Assembly (NCBI RefSeq): GCF_008297975.1
Contig: NZ_VLNY01000025.1
Location: forward strand, 1 to 42,672
Reading direction: 5' to 3'
DNA length: 42,672 bases
Source of the DNA: Antrihabitans cavernicola
GTDB taxonomy: Bacteria; Actinomycetota; Actinomycetes; Mycobacteriales; Mycobacteriaceae
The translations under genes and the position numbers were made by a program. Shown here piece after piece: positions 40,131 to 42,672 of this stretch. Numbering within the stretch: position 1 is the stretch's first letter; each line of letters opens with the position of its first letter. The notes under the pieces are model-generated. The model ran no database searches, had not been told where the DNA came from, and saw only the letters and a program-made list of their open reading frames with translations.

Positions 40131-41355
40131 GTGGTGCATCATCCGGCGCCAGCACGGCCCCGATCTTGCGGAACAACACATCGCCGCCATTGGGGACGCC
40201 GCCCGATCCGCTGAACGCTGCTTCCGAGTACGTGACGGCCACCGCGATCGCGATCTTCTTCGAAGGCAGGTATGCCTCGGACGCGGCGTAACCGTAGAAC
40301 AGCGGATTCTGCATCAACCAATCGCCGATGACCCAGACGCCGAGCCCGTAGGTCTGGTTCTTGTCGAACGGCCGGCAGGTGAGACACCCCGGCAGGGCTG
40401 TCGTCTTGCCGCGGAGGTCCGTGGTGGTCATCGCCTTGTACGACTCTGGGGACAACAGCTTTCCGGTGCCGAGCGCGACGGCAGTGTCGTGCAGGTCGTC
40501 GATGTTGGTCGTCTCGATGGCGCCGTGATTGATGGTCCACGACGGGTTCCAGTAGGTCGATTCTTCGTAGAACGGTTGATCCGCAGGGATATTGAGGAAT
40601 TGCTTGCGCTCAGAAGTGAAGGCATGGAGGACTGGCTGCGGAATCTCTGCTGTCAGGTTCGGGACCGTGTTCTTCAGACCGAGCGGGCCGAGTACGTTCT
40701 CCTGCAACAGGTCGGCCATCTTCTCGCCGGTCGCCTTCTCCAACGCGAGGCCCAAGATGACATAGTTGGTGTGGGCGTAATTCCAGTTGGTGCCCGGCTC
40801 GTAGAGCAGTGGCTTGTCGATCGCTAGCGCCAACTGGTCGTCGGTGCTCCATGCCTGGAACGGATCGGCATACGCCTTCTTCGCGAATGCCTCGTTGCCG
40901 AGGACGAAATCCTGGTAGCCAGAGGTCATTTGGGACAGCTGGCGTAGGTTCACCCGGTTGGAGTTCGGAAGATCGGGCAGGTACTTGGAGACCTTGTCGT
41001 CGAGGCTGACCTTCTTCTCGTCGACCAACTTCAGCAACAGCGTCGAGACGTAGGAAATCGCGACGGCTCCATTGCGGAAATGCATGTCGGTCGTCGCAGG
41101 CACGCCGGTCATGGATTCACCGAGCGCCTTCGTGACGATTTCCTTGCCGTCGACGGAAACTCGCAGAATCACGGACCGCATGTGCGCTTCCGCCATGTAG
41201 TCGCGTACGACCTTCAGCACGGCATCGGCCTGTGCGGGGTTGGACGACAACGCCGCCGAGGTTGTCGATGAATCGTTAGAGTGATCATCCGTCGTGCAAC
41301 CAGCGACCAAACCGAGTGCGCATATAAACAGGATCAATTTCCGCGAAATGGGCAT
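40120..41355 (-). CDS. Beta-lactamase-like lipoprotein with lost catalytic residues
   Basis: This 411-residue exported protein has a signal peptide with lipobox LVAGC (Cys20) and the fold of class C beta-lactamase or DD-peptidase relatives: KVSLDDKVSKYLPDLP, TSGYQDF, YEPGTNWNYAHTNYVILG. The active-site SxxK is replaced by Ala97-Val-Ala-Ile100 (aligned GSVTK to GAVAI), the YxN motif is YAH at 193-195, and no HxG/KTG is found in the FYGYAASEAY segment. The usual serine and lysine are therefore absent. It is probably a binding or structural protein rather than a hydrolase. The ATG follows a region derived from the neighbouring styA remnant. Confidence 0.85.
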   Translation of the reverse strand: MPISRKLILFICALGLVAGCTTDDHSNDSSTTSAALSSNPAQADAVLKVVRDYMAEAHMRSVILRVSVDGKEIVTKALGESMTGVPATTDMHFRNGAVAISYVSTLLLKLVDEKKVSLDDKVSKYLPDLPNSNRVNLRQLSQMTSGYQDFVLGNEAFAKKAYADPFQAWSTDDQLALAIDKPLLYEPGTNWNYAHTNYVILGLALEKATGEKMADLLQENVLGPLGLKNTVPNLTAEIPQPVLHAFTSERKQFLNIPADQPFYEESTYWNPSWTINHGAIETTNIDDLHDTAVALGTGKLLSPESYKAMTTTDLRGKTTALPGCLTCRPFDKNQTYGLGVWVIGDWLMQNPLFYGYAASEAYLPSKKIAIAVAVTYSEAAFSGSGGVPNGGDVLFRKIGAVLAPDDAPPMK

Positions 41356-41418
41356 ACTCGAAAGTGTGCGCCTGCCGCGCTACTCGCGGCGGAGTTTCGG
41401 CATCTGGGCGTTCCTCTA

Positions 41419-41543
41419 CGGAGGATGCCGGTGCCTACGTCGCGCGGGTCACCGGCGAGGATCCGGCAGAGTTGTTGTCTCGCTTCGCTCCTGCAGGCAC
41501 GTTCGAGCGGTCGTCGATCGAGCCGGCGCTCGCGCGCTCCTGA
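41419..41543 (+). pseudogene. 3' fragment of a second styA-like gene
   Basis: About 98 bases (41419-41516) match 39917-40014 of the StyA-like gene with 6 differences by eye (about 94%), in direct orientation 1,502 bp away. The frame is still open and reads [20 protein letters not shown] onward to a stop at 41543 (ending IEPALARS). Nothing styA-like precedes it. It is the leftover of a duplicated or deleted styA copy. Confidence 0.85.
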
Positions 41544-41893
41544 AGTTCTTCCACCAGAATCGGCACGCCGATGTTGCAGGAGTGAATGCCGACAACGGTG
41601 GCCAACTTCAGGACTTCGAGGATCTCTTCGCCGCTGACGCCGAGTTCCAAGGCGGCGCGAATATGTCGGCGAACTCCTGGCGCATACATGTGCGTGCAGG
41701 CGGCATCGACTGCGATGCAGAGCAACTCGATGACCTTCGGCGAGAGAACGTCGCTCCGCCACGGCTGGGTCGCAGTGGTCATGTACTGCTCGATCCAGCC
41801 GGGGTCCATCTCCGCGAGTCCGTTCCATTGCGGATTCCACTGACCACTACTGCGCATGTGGTCTATGACGGGAGTGGAGGGATCGTCGGTCAT
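41435..41893 (-). CDS. Carboxymuconolactone decarboxylase family protein
   Basis: This 152-residue protein carries the AhpD/PcaC-like helical domain: [21 protein letters not shown] and [18 protein letters not shown], with His in HSCNIGV. In the beta-ketoadipate route PcaC decarboxylates carboxymuconolactone; many relatives have other roles. The start at 41893 overlaps the CoA-transferase stop as ATGA, so the two are one operon. The last 20 or so residues ([20 protein letters not shown]) are the antisense reading of the styA remnant, so the native C-terminus was replaced. Confidence 0.82.
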   Translation of the reverse strand: MTDDPSTPVIDHMRSSGQWNPQWNGLAEMDPGWIEQYMTTATQPWRSDVLSPKVIELLCIAVDAACTHMYAPGVRRHIRAALELGVSGEEILEVLKLATVVGIHSCNIGVPILVEELQERASAGSIDDRSNVPAGAKRDNNSAGSSPVTRAT

Positions 41894-42540
41894 GCGAGCA
41901 ACGCTCCCGTTGCCGCGCGCACCGACTCCTCGGACACGCCTGGCGCACATTCACGCAGAATGAGGCCCGTTTCGGTGACGTCGACGACGGCGAGGTCCGT
42001 GATGATCCGGTGCACCACCCCCTGCCCGGTGAGGGGCAACGTGCACTCGCGCACGATCTTCGGTGCACCGGATCTGTCCGTGTGTTCCATCAGCACGATC
42101 ACCTTGCGCGCACCGTGGACCAGGTCCATCGCCCCGCCCATGCCCTTGATCATGGCGCCGGGAACCATCCAGTTCGCCAGGTCGCCCGACTCGGACACCT
42201 GCATCCCGCCGAGGATCGCTGTGTCGATGCGTCCGCCCCGAATCATTCCGAACGACAGCGCGGAGTCGAAGAAAGCGGCGCCGGCGTTGACGGTGACCGT
42301 TTCCTTGCCCGCGTTGATCAGGTCGGCATCGATATCGTCCGCGTCCGGATACGGCCCGGTCCCGAGAATCCCGTTCTCGCTGTGTAATACGACGTCGATG
42401 CCCGCCGGAAGGTGATTGGGAATCAGCGTCGGTAGCCCGATGCCGAGGTTGACGTACTCACCCGCAGACAGCTCCAATGCGGCTCTGGCCGCCATCTGTG
42501 CCCGAGTCCACCCCACTGTCTCGGTCAGGGTAACGGTCAT
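41890..42540 (-). CDS. 3-oxoacid CoA-transferase subunit B
   Basis: This 216-residue beta subunit has the catalytic glutamate Glu55 in SENGILG and the segments [14 protein letters not shown] and [14 protein letters not shown] characteristic of the family (PcaJ, AtoA, ScoB). It transfers CoA to a 3-oxoacid such as 3-oxoadipate or acetoacetate. The ATG at 42540 was chosen because AGGAG lies nine bases upstream; a GTG at 42549 directly abuts that site. The partner subunit A is expected upstream but is not recognisable in the remaining 130 bp. The decarboxylase gene downstream favours a PcaJ-like role. Confidence 0.88.
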   Translation of the reverse strand: MTVTLTETVGWTRAQMAARAALELSAGEYVNLGIGLPTLIPNHLPAGIDVVLHSENGILGTGPYPDADDIDADLINAGKETVTVNAGAAFFDSALSFGMIRGGRIDTAILGGMQVSESGDLANWMVPGAMIKGMGGAMDLVHGARKVIVLMEHTDRSGAPKIVRECTLPLTGQGVVHRIITDLAVVDVTETGLILRECAPGVSEESVRAATGALLA

Positions 42541-42672
42541 ACGATGCACTCCTAATCGTTTAGTAGGGATGGGTGGCCGGTCGACTGGCCGGGATTTGTT
42601 CCTTGTGGGTCTGCCGCTCGGTGATGCCTGTGTTGTCCCGTCGTTCGACGGCTTACGAAAGAACGGCGCGCC
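42541..42672. other. Upstream region of the CoA-transferase gene (window edge)
   Basis: No recognisable gene is visible here. A palindrome CCGTCG-TT-CGACGG (42638-42651) and a GGCCGGTCGACTGGCC stretch lie in the region and may be regulatory. A reverse frame ending in TAA at 42654 might be the last residues of an upstream gene, but only five codons are visible. Confidence 0.4.

Overview
The window joins the right end of an integrated tailed phage (positions 1 to about 15,562) to about 27 kb of ordinary chromosome. The host looks like a mycolic-acid-containing actinobacterium, most likely Rhodococcus or a close relative. The reasons are high GC with strong G/C at third codon positions, lipoproteins and secreted proteins of the DUF3558 and DUF732 type, a tRNA-Glu/Asp/Phe cluster typical of Mycobacteriales, a 13E12-type DUF222/HNH gene, a pair of SDR genes laid out like M. 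tuberculosis Rv1543/Rv1544, and StyA-like and DszC-like monooxygenases. All family assignments come from reading the sequence; no database search was run.

Prophage, 1-15,562. A forward late operon runs from the end of a probable tail-assembly chaperone through a tape-measure protein with a built-in NlpC/P60 peptidase, three baseplate or minor-tail proteins, a lysis cassette (endolysin, holin, membrane coiled-coil protein), two paralogous tail-tip proteins, an LtfC-like small protein, a collagen-like fibre, and a fibre fused to a PAF-acetylhydrolase-like esterase. It stops at a strong hairpin (13,835-13,890). Beyond it lie small reverse genes: an AlpA/MerR-type DNA-binding protein (possible excisionase), a basic coiled-coil peptide and a CxxC peptide. 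A reverse cassette at the extreme right encodes a 42-aa membrane protein, a frameshifted 51-aa protein, a complete tRNA-Lys(TTT) and a 79-aa membrane protein. The junction is a tRNA-Lys gene cut after the anticodon arm (15,515-15,562).

Host, 15,600-24,420: a hypothetical gene, two SDRs, a CorA-like transporter with GQN in place of GMN, a butyrolactone-receptor-type TetR regulator with a possible operator, tRNA-Glu, tRNA-Asp, tRNA-Phe, a DUF6394-like membrane protein with a two-RCK potassium channel, an MpaB-like oxygenase and a DUF3558 lipoprotein.

Host, 24,420-35,480: a single-chain membrane fatty-acid desaturase fused to its own flavin reductase and [2Fe-2S] ferredoxin, behind a promoter with a perfect inverted repeat between the -35 and -10; an APH-type phosphotransferase; an alpha/beta-hydrolase fused to a DUF6817-like domain, divergent from a TetR gene with two palindromic operators; two nearly identical DUF732 genes 5 kb apart that share an upstream element; a secreted alpha/beta-hydrolase; and a Kup potassium transporter.

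Host, 35,480-42,672: a DUF222/HNH pseudogene with two compensating frameshifts, a DszC-like flavin monooxygenase, a free-methionine-sulfoxide reductase, a StyA-like monooxygenase, a lipoprotein that looks like a dead serine beta-lactamase, a remnant of a second styA, a carboxymuconolactone decarboxylase family gene whose end reads into that remnant, and a 3-oxoacid CoA-transferase subunit B. The last genes suggest a link to aromatic or ring-cleavage metabolism.
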